Program-made: the position numbers and the translations under genes
Part shown: positions 12,720 through 44,172 of the stretch, in pieces
Layout: each line of letters opens with the position of its first letter
Numbering within the stretch: the first letter of the stretch is position 1
The notes under the pieces: model-generated
The model's input: the letters and a program-made list of their open reading frames with translations, nothing else
The model's database searches: none
Told to the model about the DNA's origin: nothing
Assembly (NCBI RefSeq): GCF_035594125.1
Contig: NC_087158.1
Location: forward strand, 3,471,001 to 3,535,000
From: Scylla paramamosain
Lineage: Eukaryota; Arthropoda; Malacostraca; Decapoda; Portunidae
Reading direction: 5' to 3'
DNA length: 64,000 nucleotides

Positions 12720-13390
12720 ATGAGATTGGTCCCAAGAGGTTCATTTCCTCTTACAGTGCCTTTAGAACTATCACCAAAAACTCCAGCAATTCTGTGAGGA
12801 TTACTACATCACTAGCAAAAGCATAAGTAACCTTGGTTTTATTCATAGAGGCTCCACAATGACTTTAATCCATGACTCAGCCCAATACTGATCCAGACAA
12901 GTGTTCAAAAGTGACATGGCAAGATATACACCTGTCTCACTTGCATGTTCATGGGTAAAGAGCTGGACAGCCCCATGCCCCCACCACTTGATAACATTCA
13001 CAGTCCTGGAGTACAAGCAGTAATCTGTGCAGGAATCCCAAAGAGTTGCAGAAAATTCCAATGTCTTACACTGCTTTGAATTGAACATCTTGAGATCAAT
13101 GTAGGATGCAAGCATCCCCCCAACTAGATCTTGTGTTGGCATTCCACCAGGATATTAGGATACAATCTCTTGTTGACTTGCCAGGTGTGAATCCTGACTG
13201 TTCAGGTCTCAGGGATTTCATCAGGTGGCTGCAGATCTGCAACAGAAGTAGGTGGACAGGCACTGTGTTCACCACACTGAGCACTGGAATACCATGTTGC
13301 AGTCCTGATGGTCCCTTTTCCCTTCCCAGAAAGAGATAACCAGCATGCTTCTTTAATCAGGAGGAATGGTACCTGGGTGCAAAAGATCAA
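12720..13390 (-). pseudogene. Decayed LINE reverse transcriptase, minus strand
   Basis: On the minus strand, 13096-13284 reads RPEQSGFTPGKSTRDCIL, a motif found in reverse transcriptases of many LINEs. Downstream (13142-12843) MLASYIDLK and LLNTCLDQYWAES follow in the expected order. Near 12830 the strand encodes TKVTYAFASDVVI, probably the eroded (F)ADD catalytic region. Frameshifts separate the parts. It differs from the other LINE lineages in the window. Confidence 0.6.
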
Positions 13391-14100
13391 GAAAAACTTT
13401 AATATTTTTATTTAGATACCTGGGGTTATGGGGATAGTTGGATATGGTAAGATTTTGAAATTGATTTATGAATACTCAGCTCTCCAATAATTATTATAAG
13501 TTTTCATTAAATATCAACAGCCAACTGAGATGCATTTGAAAAATGAATTTGTCAGTGAAAAATTGAATGTTAAAATAAAAGTAAAAAAATACTTTTCAGA
13601 AGGGAATCAAGAACACTAATCCCTTAAGACCAGTCATCAGCAATCATCACAACTCTAATAAGCTCCCGGTCTCAATAAGCTGCACCAGCATGGCTACTTC
13701 TGCATTGCAAGTGAGTAAAAATGTCCTGTTGCTACTAAGGAACAAGTGAACACCTGATCCACTTGGCTGGCTTTCTTGTAATGCTAGATATAGCTGGACA
13801 AAGAGATAGTGGGCAGAATTTAGGGTGGGGCATCCCAAGTCTGCAGGCACGCTAGTCCTGAATTAGAAAAATAACAGTAAGATATAATAATGAATTACAG
13901 GGACTGAGTTGTGCATCTTGTGCAGAATTTTGTATAATTATAATGATGACAAAATCAATCCAAATAATGAAAACTAAGGGACCCAAGAGAGGTGTGCAGA
14001 GCTACTGTAAAAGTATCATGATAAGAGGACAATTCCCACAATTTATTCATGATCCTCCAAGATGCTGTCTAGACAAATTTCTTGTATTATTGTCTTGTAG
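13391..14100. other. Region upstream of first recognised thioesterase exon
   Basis: No coding exon was recognised. A start-codon exon for the thioesterase must lie here or beyond, but none could be supported. The sequence ends in an acceptor-like TTGTCTTGTAG. Confidence 0.4.
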
Positions 14101-31519
<17,419 letters not shown>

Positions 31520-32016
31520 AAGTACTAAACCTTAACTACCCAAATTCCCTTTTATTTGTTAAGAGTTTTCATACAGTTTACAGTGAGTTTTCTTAAAAAG
31601 GACACTTCATAATGGAGAAATAAATTGCTGACAAATTAGTTTAATTGGGCTTGAGAAAGAATAGCCTTGAGGACATTACCATAAATCAGGTTCAAATAAA
31701 ATGTCCAATATTGTGGGTATAATTACATAAAGTTCTTGAATTGAGTATAAATTTATACCAAAACCTTTATAATTATTACCACAAATAACAAATATTCCAA
31801 CAGAGAAATTTTAGTTTTATCAGTATGTCTAATTCTTGCAACTCCATTGTAGATGAGAGTCTCTGTAATGAAAGAAATTGACAAAAAATAGATCTCTCAA
31901 ATTGCAACATGCAGCTGTTTACAATACCATGTCTAACATGTGAAATGTAAGCTTGTGATTATAGGTGTACCTGTATGTATGTATATATTGAATGTGTATA
32001 TTTCAGAGTGCCCATA

Positions 32017-32019
<3 letters not shown>
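31520..32019. other. 3' flank of thioesterase
   Basis: AT-rich 3' UTR-like sequence. An AATAAA-like motif was not confidently assigned as the polyadenylation signal (candidate ATAAAT near 31619). Confidence 0.4.

Positions 32020-32103
<84 letters not shown>
32020..32103. repeat. (TA)n microsatellite left of mariner-like element
   Basis: A pure TA run stops at the element terminus (32104). A partner TA run lies at 33567-33633. Confidence 0.95.
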
Positions 32104-33634
<1,531 letters not shown>

Positions 33635-33636
<2 letters not shown>

Positions 33637-34402
33637 TTGGAACCTTGGTTACCGAACCTCTCCCTTTTCGAACAACTCAGTTTTCGAAGAAAATTTTACT
33701 CATGATTGCTTCAGTTGCTGTACAATAATTTGGCTTTCAAAAAAAGTTACTTGATTTCAAATACTACAAGACATAGCAAAATCTGCCATTTATTACTAAT
33801 TTAGTTTTTATAAAAATTTGCTTCCTTTTTATATATTTGGAGGAGAGATACAGAGGGTAAGACAATAACTCAATCTTTCAAATGAATTAAATGTGATCCC
33901 ATGTAAGAAGTTCAAGAACCTCAATGTAAACAAACAAGTTTCAGCGCTCAGGAGTAATCCCAAGCCTCCTGTGGCCCTCTCTATGACCCACAACACCATC
34001 ACTACTGCACAACTGCATTTTCCCTGTAACTTTTCCAGCAGCAAGATGTTTAAGTGTTATGATCACCTTAATTTTTTGCTTCTCGCTGTGTCACTCTGTA
34101 TGGCTTCCCTCACTAGATCAGTGACAAAGAGAATGCTTGCAGTCTTTTGATGAGTTCTGTGTCACTAAGTTTATTCATATTCAGTACATCCTTTCTGGAT
34201 AAAAAAAAAAAAATCTAAGCTGGAGATGTTGTGGAGTGGCCATCTTAGCAGTGGGAGTGTTGGACATGGTGGACGGGTGTCTGGGAGCAGATTAATCTAT
34301 TTTACATTGATTCCTATAGGGAAAATAGTTTCAGTTTTCACACATTTCAGATTTTAAATGGCATTCAGGAGTGAATTAAGTTAAAAAACTGAGATTCCAC
34401 TA
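33635..34402 (+). mobile_element. Tigger-like MITE unit 1
   Basis: A non-coding unit of about 770 bp whose ends are variants of CAGTGGAACC inverted (CATTGGAACC at 33635; GATTCCACT at 34393-34401). The same unit occurs at 34453, 36587 and 39706. The termini resemble Tigger-type elements. Confidence 0.7.
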
Positions 34403-34452
34403 TCTACAAACTTAATTTATTCCTGAATGCTGTTCGAAATCCAAAATGTATA

Positions 34453-35227
34453 CAGTGGAACCTCAGTTTTCAAACTGAATTAATTCCTGAATGCTGTTTG
34501 AAATCCAAAATGTGGGAAAACCAAAACAATTTTCCCCGTAGGAATCAATGTAAAATAGATTAATCCATTCTCAAACACCCGTCCACCATGTCTTAGCAGG
34601 TAATGACCTACACTCCCACTGTTAAGATAGCCATTCCACAGCTTGGAAATTTTTTCTATCCAGAAAGGATGTATTTAGTGAACTTAGTGACACAGCTCAT
34701 CAAAAGATATTACTTGGACCATGCAGGCATTCTCTTTCTCACTAATCAAGTGAATTACAGAGTTACACAGAGAGGAGCAAACCACTCACTGCCATAATGA
34801 AAGTGATCATAACACTTAGACATCTTGCTGCTGGGAAAAGCTACTGGGAAAATGTAATTATGCAGTAATGATGGTGTTGTGGGTCATGGAGAAAACCACA
34901 GAAGGCTCGGGATTACTCCTGAGCACTGAATCTTGTTTGTTTACATCAAGAAACTTCTTCAAAGGGATCACATTTAACTTATTTCAGAGATTGAAATAGT
35001 CTTACCCTCTGTATCTCTCCTCCAAATATATAAAAACGAAGGAAATATTTATAGAAACTATAAATTAGTAATAAGTGGCAGATTTTTGCCACATCTTGTA
35101 GTATTTGAAATCAAGCAACTGTTCGAAAACTGAATTATGGTGCAGCAACTGAAGCAATTACAAGTTATTTTTTTGTTTGAAAACCAAGTTGTTCAGAAAG
35201 AGAGACGTTCGGTAACCAGGGTTCCAC

Positions 35228-35229
<2 letters not shown>
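34453..35229 (-). mobile_element. Tigger-like MITE unit 2, inverted to unit 1
   Basis: The unit is a reverse complement of unit 1 over its full length, from CAGTGGAACCTCAG to GGTTCCACTG. Units 1 and 2 are separated by about 50 bp that is itself a repeat of a unit end. Together they form a 1.6 kb palindrome flanked by (TA)n and (GT)n tracts. Confidence 0.75.
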
Positions 35230-36586
<1,357 letters not shown>

Positions 36587-39132
36587 CAGTGGAACCCCCA
36601 GTTCTAAAACTTAATTCGTTCCTGAATGCCATTCTAAATCAGAAATGTTTGAAAACCAAAACTAGTTTCCCTGTAGGAATCAATGTAAAATGGATTAATC
36701 CATTTCCAGACACTAGTCTACCCTGCCTTAGCAGCTTATAACAAATACTCCCACAGTCAAGATGGCTGCTCCACATCATCTCCAGCTCACAAATTATTCA
36801 GAAATTATGTACTGAATGAACTTAGTGACACAGAACTCATCAGATGATACTGTTTAGATCATGCAGGTATTCTCTTTGTCACCAATCTTACAGAAAGGCA
36901 CAGAAAGGAGCAACCCACTACCTAGAGCTATTGGTGCAACACCTTACTCGTATTCCTGACCGTCTTGGAGATATGCCTGACATTCTTGACCTTCTTCCTA
37001 ACCTTTAATCCTTCTGCTTATGCTGTTACCCTATCTTTTCAATTGGGCTCCTATGATTGCTATCTCATATCTGTATCTTGTCCTATCACTCCAATCCCTC
37101 CTCAGGATCCCCCTAAGCGAAGGTGCCTCTGGTGTTTTGCCTTTGCTAGTTGGGAGTATCTGAGGAGGTATTTTGCTGATTTTCCTTGGAATGACTACTG
37201 CTTCCGTGTCAGAAACCCATCTCTGTATGCCGAGCGCTTAATAGAGGTGATGGTGTCTGGCATGGAGGCGTACATTCCTCACTCTTTTTCTCGACCTGAA
37301 CCTTTCAAACCTTGGTTTAACACAGCTTGTTCTCATGCTATACATGACAGAGAGGTGGGCCACTAAAGGTACTTGAACCTTCCATCACCAGAATCTCATG
37401 CTTTTTATATTTCTGCCCAGAACCATGCCAAGTCTGTTCTCCAACTAACCAAAAACTCCTTCATTAATAGAAAGTGTCAAAATCTTTCAAGATCTACCTC
37501 CCCTTGTGACTTCTGGCATCTAGCCAAAAACATCTCCAATAACTTTGCTTCTTCTTTCCCTCCTTTATTTCAACCAGATGGCACCATTGCTATCACATAT
37601 ATCTCTAAAGCTGAACTCTTTGCTCAAACCTTTGCTAAAAACTCCTACCTTGGATGATTTAGGGCTTGTTCCTCCCTCTCCTCCACTTTCTGACTACTTC
37701 ATGCTACCTATTAAAATTCTTTGCAATGATGTTTTATATGCCCTTGCTGGCCTAAACCCTCGAAAGGCTTATGGAACTGATGGAGTCCCTCCTATTTTTC
37801 TCTGGAACTGTGCCTCCATGCATAGTCAGATTCAACTCTGTCAACTTCTACCTTTTTCTTCTTGCTGGAAGTTTGCCTACATTCAGCCTGTTCCTAAAAA
37901 GAGAAGCCACAGAATGTCTAACTTCTGATCTCTCAAAAATTTCTGATTGGGACAGAGCAAACTTAATATTGTTCAATGCCTAAAAACTCAATTCTTCCAT
38001 CAGTCAACTCAACACAACCTTCCAGACAACTATCCTCTCTTCTTCAATGACACTCAACTGTCCCTCTCTTCTACAATAAACATCCTAGGTCTGTCCTTTA
38101 TTTATAATCTAAACTGGAAACTTCACATTTCATCTCTAGCTAAAATATCTTCTATGAAGTTAGGCATTCTGAGATGTCTCCACCAGTTTTTTCTCACCCT
38201 TCCAGCTGCTAACTCTGTACAGGGACCTTATCTGTCCATGTATGGAGTATGCTTCACATGTATGGGTTCCATTTATAGCACTCTCCTAGACAGGGTGGAA
38301 TCAAAAGCTTTTCATCTTATCTCTAACTGATCATCCTCAGCCTCTTTCTCATTGCTGCAGTGTTGCATCTCTCATTATCTTCTACCGCTACTTTCATGCT
38401 AACTGCATGCCTCCCTTCTTTCACTCCCATTCTGTCCACCTCTCTAATGCAAGAGTTAACCAGTATTCTCAATCATTCATCCCTTTCTCTGGTAAATTTA
38501 TGAATTCCCTGCCTGCTTCTGTATTTCCACTTTCCCATGACTTGAATTCCTTCAAAAGGGAGGTTTCATGATATTTATCCTTTAATTTTTGACTACCACT
38601 TTGAACCCTATTCTGGTACTGGCATCTCAGTGGGCCTTTTTTTTTTTGCCCTTGGCCAGTGCCCCTCCTACATAAAAAAAAAAAAAAAAAAGCCAAAATG
38701 GTGATCATAACACTTAGACATCTTGCTGCTGGGAAAAGCTACTGGAATAATGCAGTTGTGCAGTAGTGGGGGGTCATCAAAAGAGCCACAGGTTGCTTGG
38801 GATTACTCCTAAGCACCAAAAACTGTTTGTTTACATCGAGGCTTTTTTCAGTGGGATCACATTTACCTTATTTTAAAGATTGAATTACTGCCTTATACTG
38901 AATTACTGCCTTATACTCTGTGTCTCTCCTCCAAATATATAAAAACAAAGTAAATATGAAACTATAAATTAGTAGAAAAAACAGCAGCTTTTGCTTTGTC
39001 TTTCAATATTTGAAATCAAATAACTTTATTCTAGAACTGAATTAAGGTATCATAGCCAAAGCAATGAGTTCAAAAAATTTTGAAAACTGATTTGTTTGAG
39101 AAGGGAGGCATTCAGTAACCAAGGTTCCACTG
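36587..39132 (-). mobile_element. Tigger-like MITE unit 3, split by a LINE
   Basis: Halves at 36587-36924 and 38691-39132 together make about 780 bp matching unit 2. The termini are CAGTGGAACCCC at 36587 and GGTTCCACTG ending at 39132. The LINE at 36925-38690 lies between them. Confidence 0.75.
36925..38690 (+). mobile_element. LINE copy (same family as 24277), 5'-truncated
   Basis: Plus-strand frames carry the endonuclease tail (36965-37366), the linker FINRKCQNLSRSTSPCDFW (37373-37657), RT fragments (37545-38330; [30 protein letters not shown]) and the conserved C terminus, with a poly-A tail at about 38673-38691. An internal deletion removes most of the palm. It is inserted into MITE unit 3. 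Confidence 0.85.
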
Positions 39133-39138
39133 TGTATC

Positions 39139-39165
<27 letters not shown>

Positions 39166-39208
<43 letters not shown>
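39166..39208. repeat. (TA)n-(GA)n microsatellite
   Basis: TATC and TA repeats (39134-39166) run into GA repeats. Confidence 0.9.
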
Positions 39209-39211
<3 letters not shown>

Positions 39212-39341
39212 TCCTAAGTTTTACCAGGAATTGAAAATCAGATTGCTCAGGCAAGTGGCTGGCTCCCCGTAATTCAAGCAACCCCCACACTCAATTGTGC
39301 CAGGCAGCACTACTTGTTCCTCCCTCCCTTCCTCCCTTATT

Positions 39342-39466
<125 letters not shown>

Positions 39467-39617
39467 ACAATAGGAAGAAAAGATAGAACTGAAAGAATGA
39501 CCAATTTATTTTCTGAGGTATCTTTAGATGTTCCTGTCTTGAAATGGTTCTAATTATAGAGAGGAGGAAGTCCAGAAATAGGAAGACAGTTTCACAGGCA
39601 TGTGATATTTTCATTCT

Positions 39618-39705
<88 letters not shown>
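39618..39705. repeat. (TA)n microsatellite left of MITE unit 4
   Basis: A pure TA run ends at the terminus of unit 4; the partner TA run is at 40932-41008. Confidence 0.95.
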
Positions 39706-39709
<4 letters not shown>

Positions 39710-40930
39710 GAACCTTGGTTATCGAACATCTCCCTTTCTAAACAACTCTGTTTCATTTCTGAACAAAAGATTTAACTCATAATTGGTTTGTTTGCCAGAC
39801 TATAATTCAGTTTTCAAAATTACTCAATTTCAAATACTACACAACGTATCAAAAGGTGCCATTTATTACTAATTTATAGTTTCTATAAATATTTCCTTCG
39901 TTTTTATATATTTAGAAGAGAGACAGAAGGTAAGAAAGTAATCCAATCTTTGAAGTAAGTTTAATGTGATCACGTTGAAGAACCTCAATGTAAAGGCTCG
40001 GCGCCCAGGAGTAATCCCAAGCTTCCTGTGGCCCTCTCTATGACCCACAATGCCATCACTACTGCACAACTGCATTTTCCCTGTAACTTTACCCAGCAGC
40101 AAGATGTCTAAGTGTTATGATCCCCATTTTGGTGGTGAGTGGGTTGCTCCTCTCTGTCACTGTAAGGCTTCCCTTACTTGATCTGTAACAAACAGAATAC
40201 TTGCATGGTCTAAAGAATATCTTTTGATTAGTTCTGTGTCACTAAGTTTATTCAATACATCCTTTCTGGATAAAAAAAAAAACTCTAAGCTGGAGATGTT
40301 GTGAAGCAGCCATCTTAACAGTGGGAGCATCGGTCATTACCTGCTAAAGCCTCGTACACATTATGCATCATGTATCAGCCACGTGATGCAGTAGTGGTGT
40401 TGAAAAAAATTACTAGCGGCCAAACTGTACTGCATCACTGCTCACATTGTTCTCGGCAACTTCTCGCGCGCCAGCTGCTCAGTGACAGTTCAACTTTCAT
40501 GCGGGGAGGATGTGCGCCGATGATGGAATCTGCCAGGAGACTCTACTATGGAGTGTAGTTGCTCTGTGTGCACTTCTGACGTTTCTCATTTTATACTGCT
40601 TGGACTTGATGTTCCAAACAGATGTATGTTCCTTGAGCAATTCAATGAAATGTTGGGTGTTGGCCCTTGTCCACTCAAAGGGTATGGCGGGTGGTGGAGA
40701 TTGGAGAGCCATCGGCGCTGGAGCGGAGCGTGACCGGACGTCCTGTCGCTCTGACTGGTCATGCATCACTGAGCTGCAATTTGAAAATCGAGCCGACCCA
40801 GCAACACGTTGGTGATGCGCTTTCGTGTTGAAAAACGACTTTTTCAACACATCCATTCAACACGATGCGCATCATGATACATAATGTGTACGGGGCTTAA
40901 GACACGGTGGACAGGTGTCTGAGAACAGAT
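39706..40930 (+). mobile_element. Tigger-like MITE unit 4 with Harbinger-like insertion
   Basis: It starts AGTAGAACCTTGGTTATCG, parallel to unit 1, and loses the last part of the unit at the TA tract near 40930. It is interrupted at 40348-40897. Confidence 0.7.
40348..40897 (-). mobile_element. PIF/Harbinger-like element with MADF-like ORF
   Basis: Terminal inverted repeats (AGCCTCGTACACATTATG left; complement AGCCCCGTACACATTATG right) enclose 550 bp. TAA flanks both ends (40345-40347 and 40898-40900), and sister MITE copies show the uninterrupted site CTGCTAAGACA. On the minus strand the ORF at 40856-40497 contains WTRANTQHFIELLKEHTSVW followed by a basic helix, resembling a MADF/Myb-SANT-like DNA-binding domain. 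Such second proteins accompany PIF/Harbinger transposases. No DDE transposase is present. Confidence 0.7.

Positions 40931-40931
<1 letters not shown>

Positions 40932-41008
<77 letters not shown>
40932..41008. repeat. (TA)n microsatellite before tail exon 1
   Basis: A pure TA run ends 12 bp before the splice acceptor TTTCTCTCTCTAG of the second thioesterase tail. Confidence 0.95.
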
Positions 41009-41010
<2 letters not shown>

Positions 41011-41020
41011 CTCTCTCTAG

Positions 41021-42332
41021 GTTGAGAAACCAAATATGGGTGTTATTGGAATAAGTAAAGGTGGTGACTTGGCTCTGTCTATGTCCACGTTCATCCCAGA
41101 AGTTACAGCTGGGGTTTGCATCAACGGCAGCATCAGCAACATCCAGTCTAGACTTAATCTACATGACAGGTCAATACCAGGATTAGATTTTGATCTCGGA
41201 AAAATAGAGGTATGTAAATATTTGATCCTTACAATATGGCAAGCAATACAAAATGCATTAATTTATTTTCTAATAATTTTGATCATGATTTTTTTGCTTA
41301 AAAGATTGAAATAAATACTTAATATCAACAGATAGTTGATGGTACCATGGACTGCTATGAATCTGTGAATGATCCGAAGGAATACCCTGAGACAATCATT
41401 CCCATTGAAAGGGCAGATGCCAATTTCCTCTTCCTGGTTTCATGTGACGACAGAAACTGGAAATCCGAAATGTTTGCAGACCTCGCCGTGGAGCGCCTCA
41501 GACTGGCTGGCAAAACAAACTATACAGTGAGTGGATTAAAGTATTGGAAATGCACTAAAAATGTTTCTTGAGTATGAAAAATCAAGAGAGTGGTGGTAGA
41601 AGCAAGGGGAGCAGCATGGCAGAAGAGGGATAGAGATACTAGTATTGCAGGAACAGTGAGTGCATTTTGACAGGTGCAGGACAGGGAGGAGATGCCAGTT
41701 GAGTAGAGTTGACAATTTTTGCATCGTCAGGAAATAAGTTTACATATCTGTTCAGTCTTTCCAGCATGTAATTTAGATAAATTTTAAATATAATTGGGAA
41801 AATTTTGAACCCTTCAAGCACTCTCCTTAACATTGCTTTCCATGTGGAAAACCTGTCTCTTGTACTGGTTCTCATTTATCTTCCCACTTTTCTTTGCACT
41901 CCAGTTGCTTCACATGCATCAAAAAACATATTCATCTTCAGAATAGTCTTACTGAAAGCTTGTATCAATCCTGGGTTAATGCAATCTGCCAGACATTTTT
42001 TTATGAATATTACTCACTACCCTGATAAAAAAAAAAATAAATAAATAAAAATATAAATATAAATAAATAAATAAATAAATACAAATAAAAAAAAAAAATA
42101 TGAATTTTCATTGTTTACGCTGCAGGTCAACAAGTATCCTGGTGCTGGCCATCTACTGGAACCTCCATACTCCACTTTCTGCTGGGCTTCCTACCACAAA
42201 ATGATCAGAGCAAGCATGCTATGGGGAGGCTCCTTGAGGCCTCATATAGACGCCCAGGTGCACGCATGGAACACATTATTGACTTTCCTTGGCAAGCATC
42301 TCAGGAATCAAACTAGCAAGGGAAAACTTTAG
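41021..42332 (+). CDS. Second thioesterase C-terminal half, three exons (arm A)
   Basis: Exons 41021-41209 (63 codons), 41332-41526 (65) and 42126-42332 (68 plus stop) are all phase 0 with canonical splice sites (acceptors CTCTCTAG, TCAACAG, GCTGCAG; donors GTATGT, GTGAGT). The 196-residue product keeps the hydrolase triad: GISKGG (Ser), SCDDRN (Asp), [11 protein letters not shown] (His), then [16 protein letters not shown]. It is diverged from exon 5 at 30881 but collinear. No N-terminal exons were found in 31.5-41 kb. Because exon 4 at 27599 ends in phase 0 and this tail starts in phase 0 at the same protein position, it could be an alternative 3' end of the upstream gene; otherwise it is a truncated second gene. 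Confidence 0.85.
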
Positions 42333-42338
42333 GTCTTA

Positions 42339-42343
42339 TAATG
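42339..42343. repeat. Left target duplication TAATG of BEL element 2
   Basis: TAATG directly precedes the LTR and is repeated at 46935-46939. Confidence 0.9.
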
Positions 42344-42870
42344 TGTTACTGTACGTAAAGTGTATGTACCTCACGTCATTATTCCTCGGCATTTATAAGT
42401 GAAATGTTCAATAGTTTTCTATTTGCATGAAAACGTGTAATATGTGTAAGTATCGGTATTCAATGCTATATTAATCACCGAAGCCGATGCTCACTTGTTG
42501 GTAGTGTGGGGTTAACCTGCTAGTCGCCTGCGGGCATCACTCATGGCCAAGTCGCGCTCAGACAAAGACGGGCAGGATGGTGACCGAGGTAAATACTTTA
42601 ATTTTGTAGTAAAAACTGATTGTCATAGTGCCAAGTCAATTGCATGTATTGTTAATGAATATTGTAATTGTTGAAAGTGTTTAATATCAGTGTATAATGT
42701 TATTTTGTAAGAAATTGAGACCGAGAACTTGTTCGCAGTTCTTACGGTCATGCCTACCTCATCAATAAACGTCAGAGAGAGAACTGCCTTTCCTTGACCC
42801 TACGATGATGGGTGTGATCAGTAAAACAGATCACCTGAGAGCCAATTGATGCCCAGCCGGTGCGGCTACA
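42344..42870 (+). repeat. 5' LTR of BEL element 2
   Basis: 527 bp with TG..CA ends, same length as the 3' LTR and about 98% identical by eye. Solo copies of this LTR family occur at 47087, 50363 and 59522. Confidence 0.93.
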
Positions 42871-43086
42871 GTAAGAACTCGACCTACAAGCAAGAAATTG
42901 GCTCCTTGTGAAACCGTAGCAAGAGTGAGTCACAGGACGAGGGGACGCTGACGTAAGCCTAAAGGTTGACCTCTGAGGCCCCGGGGTCAGCTCTACCCTT
43001 GACGACAACCACTCCTTTCTACCCACTGTGCCTCGCCACCATTTTGTAGAACCCATGGTCACAGGCAAGAAAATATAATAGTATGT

Positions 43087-44012
43087 GTGTGCACTGAATT
43101 GAGTAGCCTAAGTGAAAATTACCCACAATTAGCTAGTATTAAGAGTGGTAATTTTAAATTGCTCTTTCAGTGTCTCAGTATTGATACAATTAAGTTGTTA
43201 GATATGTCTGATACTGAGGAAATTAATGCCGTAGATGGCCTTAGGGAAGGTGAGGGTGAGCAAGTGGACAGGGATCAAACTTGTATTGAAGAAGTTAGTG
43301 TCAGGGAGCGAGTGCTGACCGACAAAGGAAGAGAATATCAAGTCAGTGTAACCAAAGGAAGAGCAGAGTCCTGTAAGCGTAAATGGAGCAGTGTTACCAG
43401 CAAAATTAAGAAAGGATTAAAATTTGTAATTAGCCCCTTTGAATTAGAGCCCATGTCAAGTGAAGTAATAGAGGCATTTCATCAGTATTATGTGGAATAC
43501 ACAAACTGGTGGAACTAGAGCCAGAAAAGTCAGAGGAGCTAAATGAAGAGCTGGAACACAATCAACAAGTTCACCATGAAATATTAGAAAGTATAGAATG
43601 TAAAAGAAAGGAGTTAAAGAATGACAGAGGATCAATTTGTTCTAGCAAACGGTCTAGGCATTCTAGAGTCTCATCTACTTCATCACGTTCATCAGCAGCA
43701 CAAAGAAAGCAAGAAGCAGCAGCAAAGGTAGCCAGATTTAAAAGGGAAATGGAATATCATGATAGTTTAGCAGAGGCAGAAGCAATGTTCTCAAAGAAAA
43801 AGAGAGAGAGAGATTTAGCAGTTGCTAGTGCAGAACTTAATGCTCTTAGCTTAGTTGAAGAAGAAGTAAAAATGCTTCCAGGTAATGATGAAAGTGTAGA
43901 GAAGCAAAGTTATCTTCAACAATACATAGAGTCACAAAATGAAATGAAAGCACAAGCAATTGCAAATCAACAAAGTGACAATGCCATGCCTCAAATATGT
44001 AACATTCCATGA
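43087..44012 (+). pseudogene. BEL element 2 gag, two overlapping frames
   Basis: The first frame (43087-43518) encodes 143 residues including RGREYQVSVTKGRAE-like start and KWSSVTSKIKKGLKF. The second (43509-44012) overlaps it by 10 bp in the -1 frame and is highly charged and coiled-coil-like (SSRSSAAQRKQEAAAKVARF, MFSKKKRERDLAVASAELNA). The nucleocapsid and protease parts that should follow are missing between 44012 and 44173. The frame change is probably a mutation but a programmed shift cannot be excluded. Confidence 0.7.
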
Positions 44013-44172
44013 TCCACAGGAACCTCCTTCTTGCAATAGAGATAATGAATTGATGACAAATGAAGTAGATGGACAAATATTTAGTGAACCTCAGGTAGAA
44101 TCTCACCCCATTCAAGTCCATTGGAGGATACAGTGGTAGTCTACAGAACAGTGACACAAGAAGTAGAAATCA

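Noticed and set aside
43509..43518. Programmed -1 frameshift in BEL element 2 gag
   Set aside because: No clear slippery heptamer was seen, and the element has other deletions, so a mutation is the simpler reading.
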